Shown one piece after another: positions 49,829 to 62,799 of a stretch of DNA of 64,000 bases. The notes beneath the pieces are model-generated. The model saw only the letters and a program-made list of their open reading frames with translations, was not told where the DNA came from and did no database searches. The stretch comes from Berghia stephanieae (Eukaryota > Mollusca > Gastropoda > Nudibranchia > Aeolidiidae): NCBI GenBank assembly GCA_034508935.3, contig CM067445.1, forward strand, positions 81,569,672 through 81,633,671, read 5' to 3'. A program made the position numbers and the translations under genes. Position 1 is the stretch's first letter; each line of letters opens with the position of its first letter.

Positions 49829-50379
49829 AAGGACAATAGTGTGGCGCCCGGGATAGGGCTGCTATTCGGGCACCGGGTTTGGATCAAATTTAGTCACACA
49901 CCGGGGCGAGCAGCTCATGTGGCTCGTTGGCTCGATACCCGGGATGGTCTCGTGACGGTCGACCGGGATTTACACCTTTGCCCTCCCGTGTGCCTCAAGC
50001 CCCCTCACCAACTGCAAGGTAAAGATCCACGAGGGGGTTCCACAACATTCACTGCCTTTATGATAGGTTTGCATGTCCATTGCCCGTTTTCATTAACGCG
50101 GACTAGCGCTTTGTCCCTGACTTCAGTCAAGGACTTGAAAAAATCGGATTTCATGTGAGCTGACTACGCAAGTCAGAATTTTAAGGATAATGCCTTTTTG
50201 CCTTTAAGTTCTATCATTCACTTGGCTTTTTGCCCAACAATAACCCCGAAAGACTAGCAAGAAGCAATTATTACTATTGTTGGTTTGGATTCTAAAGAAA
50301 ACGGCTGTATGGGATAGTAGCTCTGAAGGACTACTAATCCTCCATCTGCTGCTACTGTCTAAAACAAAATATAGATGGA

Positions 50380-50705
50380 ACGAAAACGTCACTCTGCTCT
50401 TTGTTATTGTTTTTGTTTTTGTTTTGTTTTTTTCCAGCCATTTTATGAGTAGTCCTCACTAAATTGTTTAATCAGACTATAAACGTTTAAGGTTGCACAT
50501 AGTGAAAGACGCTCTACAATCGAATTATATAATGGAGTGGTGGATAGCGTCGATTGAAGATCGTCGTTCAAGTGGCCTGGCGGAGTTGTCGTAAAAGTCG
50601 ATCCGTGGGTTCGAATCCTCATCGTCGCAAAGTGTTTATTCTCTATTGTCTTCTGTCACTTTTCAACTCACTTCATTTCTTACCTCCCTTTTGCCTTATA
50701 ACTAG
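50380..50705. mobile_element. R3 repeat (-) next to an S3 SINE copy (+)
   Basis: 50380-50500 matches the R3 family (ttgttattgttt…cagccatttta…agactataaacgtt). 50560-50700 is tRNA-like (caagtggcctggcgg … gtgggttcgaatcc) with the S3 tail attctctattgtcttctg. Confidence 0.6.
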
Positions 50706-50889
50706 AATTTTGCAAAAGGTTGAACTTGAGAAAGCCGAAATTGTGATTATCATCCCTTGATGGAGTTCACAAATATGGTTTACATTTACATCCTTGTTGG
50801 CTGATAATCCTATTTTACTTCCTAATTTCCACCCAACACAACCCCTCTGATTCATCCATTGTTCATCCTTTACTTCCTAAAATTAGATT

Positions 50890-51851
50890 AGGTGCCTGCA
50901 GATTGTCTGGGCACAGTTGGAAAAACAAGGCATTTCTCCAGAATCAATTAACATCTACCTCTCCTCATGGAGACCGGGAACAATCAAACAATACAATATA
51001 TACCTCAAAAAAATAGCTGTTTTTTTTGTTTTTCGATGATGCCCACCGACTGTCCGAAACAACTATTGCCTTCCTTACCTCGCTCTTTAACAAAAAATGA
51101 AGCTACAGTTCAATTAACTATGCTAGGAGTGCTATTTCTCTATTGAACCTTAATGGGTTTGACCACGAATATAAAGATTAAATTTCACGTTTTTTTGAAC
51201 GGGGGTTTATAACATTCGACCGTCTATTCCCCGATATTCTTCTACTGGGATCCCGACATTGTCCTCAAATACTTAGAAAATTGGCATCCAGCGAGTAGCC
51301 TGGATTTTAAACAATTAACCCAGAAAACTGCAACGTTCCTACTTCTTTTATCGGAGAGGAGGGGCAATACTATTGTGAACTTCTATTATGATAATGTGCA
51401 CTTTTATGACAATGAGGTTTGGATTGGCATCTCGGAATTAACAAAATCATCAAACATTCACAGACACGCTCCTGAGATAGTTATTCATAGCTTTTCAAAT
51501 GAGAATTTTTTTTAGTTCGCTATTTGCAAGACTACATACTTCGCTGTACGGACATAAGAAATTCTCCTCACCTACTCCTCAGTTATGCAAAACCTTACAA
51601 AGGGATTTCCACAAACACCCTGAGTCCTTTGGATCAAAAATGTTATGACAGCAGCTGGGATTGATATAAATCGTTTCAAGCCTCATTCCGCTAGATGTGC
51701 AACAAACAGCAAGGCCTTTCAACAAGGGATCTCCATTTCCACCATATTAGCAGCCATTGGATGGAGGAATGAGTCCACGTTTGCGAAATACTACAACAAG
51801 GAGATGGTAAAAGACTGCGGATACATCTCTAAGTCCTTAGAGATCCACTAA
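50890..51851 (+). mobile_element. fossil DIRS-like retroelement fragment (tyrosine recombinase)
   Basis: The last 68 residues of a tyrosine recombinase are readable: FKPHSARCATNSKAF, AAIGWRNESTFAKYYN. These carry the H-x-x-R, G-W and Tyr pattern of the catalytic domain, as in DIRS-type retroelements. Upstream sequence keeps weaker similarity to the rest of the recombinase. No reverse transcriptase was recognised next to it. It is broken with several breaks and looks old. A Crypton is the alternative. Confidence 0.65.
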
Positions 51852-51859
51852 GGTAACCC

Positions 51860-52290
51860 TTTCAATTTATTCAAGACACATCACTACATTTCGCTTTGAG
51901 AATAATTGGTCATGCTTTCAAATTCTTCGCTTAAGCCTTCTAGTTCTAGTGGATATGATGAGGTAAAAATTGTGGCTAAGCAAACCTTGGTGCAGGTTAC
52001 CCTAACCTAAGGAATTTACCCAATGGAAACCGTACGGTGCTCTTATTGGCTAACCAACCAGAGGCCTCGATGAGAAAAATATCCGCCATTGAGACATGGG
52101 CTGGGAATCGCGTTACTATAGTAAACAAGCGCTGATCGGCCGTTCATGAAATCTAAGAAAATAACTTCCTGCTCGCTCATTTAACTCAGAATTATTCAAA
52201 ACGATGTCTCTAAAATGATATAAATGTGGCTTCTTAAGGCTTTCTTCACGGTCAAAACCACACAACATTCTATTAATGATTACGTCCTAG
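51860..52290. other. no gene seen
   Basis: A 38-bp stretch at 51967-52005 (attgtggctaagcaaacctt…) recurs inverted at 54175-54212, where it forms a near-palindrome (gtggttaacc…ttaaccac). Possibly a small element end. Confidence 0.4.
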
Positions 52291-52299
52291 GCAAAAAGG

Positions 52300-53830
52300 T
52301 CAGACGATGATGTGGTGGTGGTGATGATTGTAGTTGTAGTAGTAGTGGTAGTGATGATGATGTGGTGGTGGTTGTAGGTGTAGTAGTAGTGGTAATGGTA
52401 ATGATATGGTGTTGGTGGTGGTGGTTGTAATAGTAGTGGTCGTGATGATGATGTGGTGGTGGTGGTTGTAGTAGTAGTGATAATGATGCGGCTATGTGGT
52501 CTAGTAGTATGACACTCGCTTTCGGATCGGAAGGTCCTTGGTTCGAGCCTCGCGCTCGGCGCATAGTTGAGTCCTAGGAAAAGGCTCTTTACTCACATTC
52601 TCTCATCGTACTCAGGTGTAAAATGAGTACCTGGCCGTTAACAGAGTTGTCTTTGTCCGAAAAAATGTCCCGTCCTACATGTTAAATGTTGACCAGGGAC
52701 CCCTTGTAAAGCGCTTTGAGCACATTTAGTAGATATTGCACTATATAAAGCTCAATTAAAAAAAAATATTTCAATGATGATGATATGGTGGTGGTAGTTG
52801 CAGTAGTAGTGGTAGTGATGATAATGTGGTGGTGGTTGTAGTTGTAGTAGTAGTGATAGTGATAATGATATGGTGGTGGTTGTAGTAGTAGTGGTAGTGA
52901 TGATATGGTGGTGGTGGTGGTTGCAGTAGTAGTGATAGTGATGACGATGTGGTTGTGGTGGTTGTAATAGCAGTGGTAATGGTAATGATATGGTGGTGAT
53001 GGTGGTGGTGGTTGTAGTAGTAGTGGTAGTGATGACGATGTGGTTGTGGTGGTTGTAGTAGTAGTGGTAATGATAATGATATGGTGGTGATGGTGGAGGT
53101 GGTTGTAGTAGTAGTGGTAGTGATGATGATGTGCTGGTGGTGGTGCAGTAGTGGTAGTGATAATGATTTGGTGCTGGTGGTTGTGGTAGTAGTAGTGATG
53201 ATATTGTGGTGGTGGGTGTAGTAGTTGAGGTAGTGATTATGATGTGGTGGTGGTTGGAGTAGTAGTGGTGGTGGTGGTTGTAGTAGTAGTGGTAATGATG
53301 ATGATATGGTGGCGGTGGTTGCAGTAATAGTGGTAGTGATGACTATGTGGTTGTGGTGGTTGTAGTAGTAGTGGTAGTGATGATGATGTGCTGGTGGTGG
53401 TGTAGTAGTAGTGGTAGTGATAATGATGTGGTGCTGGTTGTAGTAGTAGTGGTGGTGGTGGTTGTAGTAGTAGTGGTAATGATGATGATATGGTGGCGGT
53501 GGTTGCAGTAGTAGTGTTAGTGATGATATTGTGGTGGTGGTTGTAGTAGTAGAGGTAGTGATGATGATGTGCTGGTGGTTGTTGCAGTTGTAGTGGTCGT
53601 GATGATGATGTGGTGGTGGTGGTGGTTGTAATAGTGGTGGTAGTGATAGTGTAGTAGTAGTGGTAGTGATGATGATGGAGTGGTGGTCGTTGTAGTGGTG
53701 ATGATGATGGTGGTGGTGGTGTGGTGGTAGTGATAATGATGCAGTGGTGGTGGTTGTAGTAATTGTGGTAGTGATGAAGTGGTAATGGTGGTTGTAGTAG
53801 TAGTGACAGTGATGATATGGTGGTTGGATA
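52300..53830 (-). repeat. GGT/GAT/AGT minisatellite (CCA-type on minus)
   Basis: About 1.3 kb of imperfect repeats of the same kind as at 9528-10680 and 36285-36590, unit roughly 38 bp. Interrupted by the S1 SINE at 52488-52765. No unique head was found at either edge. Confidence 0.92.
52488..52765 (+). mobile_element. tRNA-Pro-like SINE (family S1), full length
   Basis: The best copy in the window. Head gcggctatgtggtctagtag…cgctttcggatcggaagg…ccttggttcgagcc matches proline tRNA in the A box, anticodon arm and B box. The body follows. Tail aaagcgctttgagcaca…attgcactatataaagctca plus an A run. Inserted in the GGT minisatellite. Confidence 0.88.
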
Positions 53831-53899
53831 ACACATTATAGGTTATTATAATACATGATTACACACATTCTCTAACTTAATTATATTATTGTTATATTA

Positions 53900-54061
<162 letters not shown>

Positions 54062-54279
54062 GTAACCTGCATTGGTTGGAGTTTTCATGACAAATTCTCG
54101 TTTTCAAAATGACCTACGCATGTACGTCCTTCTTCGCTTAAACCCCCTAGCGACGAGTCTACGTCTCGGTAAAACTGTGGTTAACCTGCACCAAGGTTTG
54201 CTTAACCACAATTTTTGTTGTTAAATTGAATTCGTACCACTTTTCCATCAACACCTGTCTTACCGTATTATGTTTTGCT

Positions 54280-54371
54280 TTATATCACTATACAGCGCTT
54301 AGAGTCTGTGACAACGGGGTAAAGCGCTATGTAAATGTCATTTTTTATTATTATTATTATTATCATTATTA

Positions 54372-54437
<66 letters not shown>

Positions 54438-54440
54438 TAT
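54280..54440 (+). mobile_element. SINE/LINE 3' tail plus (ATT)n
   Basis: Tail tatacagcgcttagagtctg … ggggtaaagcgctatgtaaa followed by ATT repeats, the same type of end as at 222-405. Confidence 0.6.
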
Positions 54441-54443
54441 TAT

Positions 54444-54484
54444 GGGAGGCCTTCCGAAAGCTCCTACATCCCCAGTGTTCTTGT
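54444..54484 (+). repeat. single arm of the 5334 fold-back element
   Basis: Matches the arm (gggaggccttccgaaagctc and onward to ccccagtgttcttgtt) without an inverted partner. A GA microsatellite follows at 54500-54590. Confidence 0.8.
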
Positions 54485-54504
54485 TTTTTATAATGTTAGA
54501 GAGA

Positions 54505-54596
<92 letters not shown>

Positions 54597-54632
54597 TAGA
54601 TTAGAAGTCACGTGACCAGTTTCAGTTTCACT

Positions 54633-55605
54633 CAGTGCTGGGATTACCCGCCCAAATCATTACCCGAGTACCCGTGGCAGGAGTGACTTTTTTTATTCTT
54701 TAAATTTTTTTTATTCATTTATTATTTATTATTTATTACAACAAATGAAACGAAACTGAAGTAAGAAAAAAGGATAATTAATTACAATGAAACAAAAAAA
54801 AAAAAACAACAAAAAAAAAAAAGAAAAAATACCTGAGAGTCCTAAAAAGATAAGAACTAATATAGTCTTAATCTGTTGACTCCGAAATTGAATCAAATGT
54901 ATGTTAACAAACAAAACAAAAAAAAAATCAATGTATCTAATTGAAAAATAAAGGAGGAAAATCTTTTGAAAAAATGTCATGTAAATGTAAATATGTAGAT
55001 CAAAATTGTATAGAGCAGTAAAGTTAGGTGCCCCAAACGTAAACAAAGGTCGAGAAGCACGTGGCAAACCACATGTTCCTGTCTTGACAGCTCACGTTCC
55101 AATGTAAATAATAGAAAAAAATAACCTTTAAAATTTGGCTGTTAGGTGGCAAAAGAAACACATATTCATAAATACTCGATCATGCATCAAATAATGTCTA
55201 GATATGGATATTTTATGGAACAAAAGGTAAAATTTTCTAAAATTTATCAAAAGTTACAGTCTATCTATTTTTAGACCAGAGCAAATTATTGCGCTGGTGT
55301 GAACAAAACGAGAATTATTCGGAGCCTGATTTTCATAATAATTTAGCCTTATATTATTATTTCTGCAACTGTTAGATTTTATGTAAACATATTTTCAATA
55401 CTGAAAGTGTATTGCCTACAACTCAAACTACAAAATTGGGAGACCTATATTGTGCGTAAATTATTCCGGTCCCTAACGGAAATCACTAGCAACTTGTTAT
55501 TGTTTACGTTTGGGGCACCTAACTTTACTGCTCTATTACATCCTTTACCCGAGTACCCGGTTTAACTGTATTACCCGCGGGTACCCGGGTACCCGCCCAA
55601 CACTA
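54633..55605. mobile_element. hAT-like DNA transposon (outer)
   Basis: Starts cagtgctgggattacccg and ends cgggtacccgcccaacacta. The inverted ends are rich in tacccg repeats, as in many hAT elements. Left flank gtttcact, right flank gtttact, an 8-bp duplication with one base lost. It has a 525-bp element inside and no transposase. Confidence 0.75.
55011..55535. mobile_element. MITE with 35-bp perfect TIRs, nested
   Basis: 55011-55045 (tagagcagtaaagttaggtg…aaacgtaaaca) and 55501-55535 are exact reverse complements. The flanks are compatible with a TA duplication (TA|GAGCAG … CTGCTC|TA). Non-coding interior. Inserted in the hAT-like element, so younger than it. Confidence 0.85.
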
Positions 55606-56030
55606 GTTTACTAGTTTCACTTCACCGCGGGAGAAAACGAAGATGGATTTGCTGTCACTGAGTTTTCTTTGGTCCGAAGCAGGCATATTTTACCTAACGG
55701 TATATCATTGGATATTTATTATTAACATTTACATGTTGTCAAAAAAAAAAACAAAACAACAACAATCAGCTCGCGTACACTACCCTCAACTTCAATGACT
55801 TCTCATCACTTCATTTTCAGACACTCAGCAGTCTTCAGATTTTTATTCTTTTCACGGGAGGAAGCAATGTAAGACTGCGAATAGCGAGTCCATGGCGGAA
55901 TCACTATTCACAGTAGTAGTAGTAGAAGCGCTCTCCCGTCTCTGAAAATTAGTCGTTGTCCCCACATTGAACACAACACTATTTTCTTTTCAAAATGGGA
56001 TTTTGTTAAATGGCTTGCAGTTGAATGAGA
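55606..56030. other. no gene seen
   Basis: An ATG at 55643 opens a short frame (MDLLSLSFLWSEAG) with a possible donor, but nothing supports a gene. 55870-55990 is the short dispersed repeat also seen at 5785. Confidence 0.35.
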
Positions 56031-58800
56031 CTGTGTGTTAGTTTGAGAAGGAAAGTCGTTTGATGATGTTTATAAATTTTTCTTGCACCCCGTTGTGGAG
56101 AAGGATGTTCCAGATGCTTTCCCTATCTACACTGTCAGATGCTTTCTTAAAGTCTATAAAGCATACATATAAGTATATAAGGATGATTCCACTCAATTGA
56201 CTGCTCAACAATGATTCTTAGAGTTGGAATTTGGTCTGTGCATGACCGTTCTTTTCTGAAGCCAGCCTACTCATCTCATAGTGCTTTGAGTCCAAAGTAA
56301 CTTTCATCCTGTCAAACATGATTCTTGAAACTTTGCTTGGTATTGGTATGGACAACAAGGTGATTCCTCTCCACTTGTCACACTGGGACAGATTGCTATG
56401 TTTGGGTAATTTTGCTAGATCTAGCAGGTCCTTCTTCCAATCAGATGGTATTTTCTCATTTGTCTAGATCAAGTTGAACCGGTGGTGGAGTTGATCCACG
56501 ATTATGTTTCCACCCTCTTCCAAGGCATCAGCAGGGATGTTATCTGTGCCAGCAGCTTTTCCATTTTTCAGACTGCCAAGTGCCCTTCGGTTCTTTGTCT
56601 TTGTGATTTCACCTGGATTGATATTGAGGGGTTCTCCAGGGTTCAGGGTGGTCTGTTGAGCACTTCATGGAAGTGTTCTTTCCATCGTTTGAGTTGCTCT
56701 TCTATTGAAGTTTCCCATCTTTGTCTCTGACAGATCTATTTGGGTTGTTTTTCTGACCACTCAACAATCTGGTGGTGGCGTATAGGGTCTTAAGATCTCC
56801 TTTCCCTGGAGCTTTTCTTCTGTATCAGCAATTTCATTAAATTTTATGTAGGACCGTTTGTCTGCCCGCAACTGTTTCTTCACTTCATTGGCCACTGGTG
56901 TATCTGGTCACTGCCATTTGCTTTTGGAGTCTAGTTTTCGCATTGTTCATTGCATGTTTCTCCCTTCTACTTTCTTCTAATTTTTGCCACGTCTCCTCTC
57001 TGATCCATAGTCTCTTTTTGGGTTGTGGTCTTCCAAGCACTTCTTCACATGTCCCTGTGATAACCTCTTTCAGAGTTGTCCATGCTGTCTCTGTATCCTC
57101 GGGCTCGTGTGTTTGAAGCACTTCAAAGCGGTTTTGGAGTGAAATCTTAAATGTTTCTTTAGTATCTGGTTGTTTCAGCTTGTTGATATCATATTTTACT
57201 CTAGGGTTTTTAAATTTATTTCTTGCTGATTGTCGCATCATGATCTTTGCAACAACAAGGTGATGATCTGAACCATTGTCTGCGCCTCGTCTTGCTCGTA
57301 CATCTAGTAATGAGCTTCTGTACCGTTGTCTAACCATGACATGGTCTCTTTGGTTTTCTGTCTGATGATCTGGAGACACCCATGTAGCTTTATGACAACG
57401 TTTGTGTGGGAAAAGTGGGCCACCAATTACAAGGTTGTTTGTAGTACAGAAGTCAGCCAAAAGTTCTCCATTCTCATTCATCTGGCTGATGCCATGCTTT
57501 CACATTTCATCTTCTCTATCTACATTTGTGCCTCCAACCTTTGCATTCATATCTCCCATGAGTATAGCATATCTCTGTTTGGGATCTTATCTACCTCTGC
57601 CTGTAGATGTGCATAGAAGTTGTCTGTAATTTCTTCCTCTGCTGTGTTTGTGGGGGCATAGCACATGACTAGGAACACCTTCTGGAAACGAGAAGAGAAG
57701 CGTGCAGTAATGATACGATCAGACACAGGTTCCCATTCCAAGAGGCTTTTAGCAGCTACTTTGGATAAAAGGAGGCCCACTCTTAAATAAATAAAATAAA
57801 ATAAATAAAATTCCCTTTATTCATCCCCAAGGGGAAATTTGTCTTTCGGGTCTATTCCAAGGGAAGACTGGAATAACCCAGGTGTTAGCCACAGAGCAGT
57901 GTCGCAAAGTGAGCTAGGGCGAGGTGACTTGCTCAAGGCCACACAATGCAGCGGCGGATGATTGAACTCGGTACTTTTCGGGTAGGAAGCAAAGATCGTA
58001 CCACTGAGCCACGCTGCTTCATGGTGGTCACTAATGTCTTTTCCAGAATATATCAATGTTTCTCCTGTTTGTAATTTTGTCTCTCTGTGGCTGTTCCAAC
58101 GGACTTCACACATGCCCATAAGGGTGAGACTGTATCTGTTCATCTCTGCCACTGCTTGAGCACATCTACCAGACTCCCAGAGCGTTCTCACATTCCACAT
58201 TACTAATAGGATGGGCTTTTTCTGTGATAACAATCTTGGAGGCTTTATCAAGGGTGTTCTTGGGTTAAGAGGGGTCGTCAGCTCTGCAGCTCCCTGGTGG
58301 ATTTGGCTGTAGCGCGTCATCATTCTCCTGGTTGGAGTCTCTGGTCTCCTAAGAATTGAATTTATGGTTTTATTGCTGTTGTAGGTTTCAGTAATTTGCT
58401 TTTTTTAATTGGATGGGTAGTTGGCCCATCGCATAACCCCCTGACTTGGAGGACCAGGATTAATTTTGGAGATTCACTCCTAGATTCTCCCGAGTTAGTG
58501 AGCCCAGTCTCATCATCATCATCATTGCCTTTTTCACCCTGGGTCAGGGTATAGGTTTGAAATCAGAGTTTTTCTTCTCCTAGTTGAATTGTCTCAGTTG
58601 AGGCGAATGAGCTCCACCGACCCTGTGAATCCCTTGGTCTGGTTCCTCCCCCATGGACCTGTTTGGCTTGGTTAGGCCTGCCAGGGTGCACAAAGTCCCC
58701 ACCAACATAGCTCCATGGGATCGTTGCAAGCACACAAGCTCCCCCACCAGGACAAGGCAGACCCACATGGGGGGAGAATAATAATAGTAATATTTTTTTA
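56030..58800 (-). mobile_element. RTE-like LINE lacking its 3' part, with SINE inside
   Basis: On the minus strand: a 5' region (58800-58330), then the endonuclease start VMWNVRTLWESGRCAQAVAE, MGMCEVRW, then KVFLVMCYAPTNT (57780-57547), then LVIGGPLFPHKRCHKATW and ADNGSDHHLVVAKIM (57481-56885). The RT start follows in broken frames: KAAGTDNIPADALEEGGN, LPKHSNLSQCDKWRGITLL, and ERSCTDQIPTLRIIVEQSIE, stopping after FIDFKKASDSVDR (motif A) near 56035. Catalytic motif C and the 3'UTR are absent. Craniofacial-development-protein-2-like endonuclease sequences are typical of RTE/BovB. Interrupted by a SINE at 57785-58022. Confidence 0.85.
57785..58022 (-). mobile_element. tRNA-like SINE (family S4), inside LINE
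   Basis: Minus-strand copy of the element at 45878. Head gcagcgtggctcagtggtac, B box gagttcaatc, tail aagggaattttatttattt. The LINE reading SGKDISDHHEA resumes on the far side with GLLLSKVAAKSLLEWEP, so the SINE landed in the endonuclease gene. Confidence 0.85.
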
Positions 58801-58904
58801 AAAACAAATGAATACTAATAATAATAATAAAAAATAAACAAAAATATAACAGTCATAATAATAATGTAGTTATTTATATTTTGCGCCCAATCCTCTCTAA
58901 AATA

Positions 58905-59065
58905 ATAACGAATACGAACGTTATCTACTATTCGTAGTACTACTGTGAATAACGAAAATGACCGCTATATACTATTTGCAATAATACTGCTAATAGAGGA
59001 AATCATTTTTTGCAGTACAACTGCGAATAGAGGAAATCACTATTCGCAGTGCTACTGCGAATAGA
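58905..59065. repeat. array of CTATTCGCAGT palindromes
   Basis: Three to four diverged copies of ctattcgcagtactactgcg / aatag separated by about 20 bases (gaggaaatca-like). Each unit is self-complementary. It lies 330-490 bp upstream of the REV1 start codon. Confidence 0.7.
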
Positions 59066-59392
59066 TGTGGCCTTTTTTGAACGTTCAAGGAAATAATCTT
59101 GAGCTCTAATTCAAATTCTTGAATACTCGGCAAAATAATGCTGAACTCTATTTTCCAATACTCAGTAAAATTGTATTATTACTTTTTATCCATTTAGCAG
59201 TGATTGGATAGCTGGCTCTGTCACTAAGTCACTATCTTATCTGCGATAGATTGTCTTACAATCAAAAAGGTAGCTACCAATTGTTTCTGTCTGTTAGAAC
59301 TTTAGAACTTAGAATTGAGTGTTCCATCTTTATCATCTCTCTTCAATTTTTTTTTCTTAAAAGGGTTAATCAGAGAGTTTGTATAAGTCAAG

Positions 59393-61381
<1,989 letters not shown>

Positions 61382-62164
61382 GTAAGTTAAATGGTGTTTC
61401 GATGACAAATGGTTGTTAAGACTTACCAAAGAACGGAAGTCTGGTATATTTAGTGGTGTTGCAATTTACATAAATGGATACACAAGTAAGTTAAATGGTG
61501 TTTCGATGACAAATGGTTGTTAAGACTCACCAAAGAACGGAAGTCTGGTATATTTAGTGGTGTTGCAATTTACATAAATGGATACACAAGTAAGTTAAAT
61601 GGTTTTTCGATGACAAATGGTTGTTAAGACTTACCAAAGAACGGAAGTCTGGTATATTTAGTGGTGTTGCAATTTACATAAATGGATACACAAGTAAGTT
61701 AAATGGTTTTTTGATGACAAATGGTTGTTAAGACTTACCAAAGAACGGAAGTCTGGTATATTTAGTGGTGTTGCAATTTACATAAATGGATACACAAGTA
61801 AGTTAAATGGTGTTTCGATGACAAATGGTTGTTAAGACTTACCAAAGAACGGAAGTCTGGTATATTTAGTGGTGTTGCAATTTACATAAATGGATACACA
61901 AGTAAGTTAAATGGTTTTTCGATGACAAATGGTTGTTAAGACTTACCAAAGAACGGAAGTCTGGTATATTTAGTGGTGTTGCAATTTACATAAATGGATA
62001 CACAAGTAAGTTAAATGGTGTTTCGATGACAAATGGTTGTTAAGACTTACCAAAGAACGGAAGTCTGGTATATTTAGTGGTGTTGCAATTTACATAAATG
62101 GATACACAAGTAAGTAAGTTAAATGGTGTTTCGATGACAAATGGTTGTTAAGACTTGACTGTGA

Positions 62165-62375
62165 CAAGGGATCTTTATTGATGCTATGCATTTAATTTAA
62201 TAAACTCATAACATCCGCCAGCTGGATGTAGCATACCAAGACACAAAACTATATATAACCTTTAATGTTTATAGTCTGATTGATAGCATTTAGTGAGAAC
62301 TACTCATAAAAATGCTGGCTAAAAACAATAACAAAGAACTGTGTGATGTCGGTTTTATTCCTTCTATAATATAGT
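62165..62375 (+). repeat. dispersed repeat R3
   Basis: Copy of the R3 family (tgatgctatgcatttaat … tttatagtctgattgat). It is followed by a tRNA-like scrap (gtcggtagagcgctcacc) at 62383-62400. Confidence 0.6.
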
Positions 62376-62511
62376 CGGTAGAGCGCTCACCTTACAAACA
62401 AATGGATTGATATCTGTCCAGCAAGTAGTGGGCGTTATTGGGTAGCTGGGTAGCTGCATCTGGAAGATTTTTGAGATGTCAATTTGCAATTGACTAGCAT
62501 CCTACTTAAGG

Positions 62512-62790
62512 AGTAATAAATAATAATGTGAAATTGAATTTAAGCTTCAATTTAATTACAAAAACAGATGAAATGAACATTTCGGGTTTCCCCTTTATCA
62601 ACAAAACAGGATGAATGAAACCCCACAGATAAATGAGATGATGTGGTAGTGGCGTAGTTAAGATGAATAAACAAAACGTTTCATTCATCCTGTTTTGTTG
62701 ATAAAGGGGAAACCTGAAACGTTCATTTCATCTGTTTTTGTAATTAAATTGAAGCTTACATTCAATTTCACATTATTATTTATTTCTTCG
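62512..62790. repeat. inverted pair of repeat R5 (hairpin)
   Basis: Arms of about 105 bp (62516-62620 and 62677-62780), nearly exact reverse complements, around a 56-bp spacer. The single copy at 16845 extends into the same spacer sequence (gataaatgagatgatgtgg), so the second arm was added to an existing copy. Confidence 0.9.
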
Positions 62791-62799
62791 AGCAGGAAC

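Larger units (their letters stand above)
46625..50160 (-). mobile_element. Jockey/I-like LINE, almost full length
   Basis: More GC-rich than its surroundings. On the minus strand: a short frame MKSDFFKSLTEVRDKALVRV (from 50154), perhaps the start of ORF1. The APE endonuclease (49828-48632) has LLLQETHL, SICLGDFNSHH, LTLVTKSA and GDFPHSQHRPVLV. The reverse transcriptase (48680-46699) has NGKAAGIDGVYPDM, KHAKIVAILKPGKP, GFREGRCTTEQV, GAVFIDLSAAYDTVW (motif A), NGVPQGSVLAPMLFN (motif B) and LGYADDWALVT (motif C). The Cys/His tail CPLCPRCGQEPETAEHLVERC is typed here in two parts, CPLCPRCGQEP and ETAEHLVERC. Two frameshifts, near 48700 and 48212 (one missing C). Otherwise well preserved, so recent. 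Most of ORF1 is missing. Confidence 0.9.

Noticed and set aside
50583-50632. Functional tRNA gene
   Set aside because: Acceptor and anticodon stems do not pair well, and the same tail follows a similar core at 21424, so it is a SINE head.
55643-55712. Possible first exon (MDLLSLSFLWSEAG)
   Set aside because: No second exon, promoter or family match could be found.
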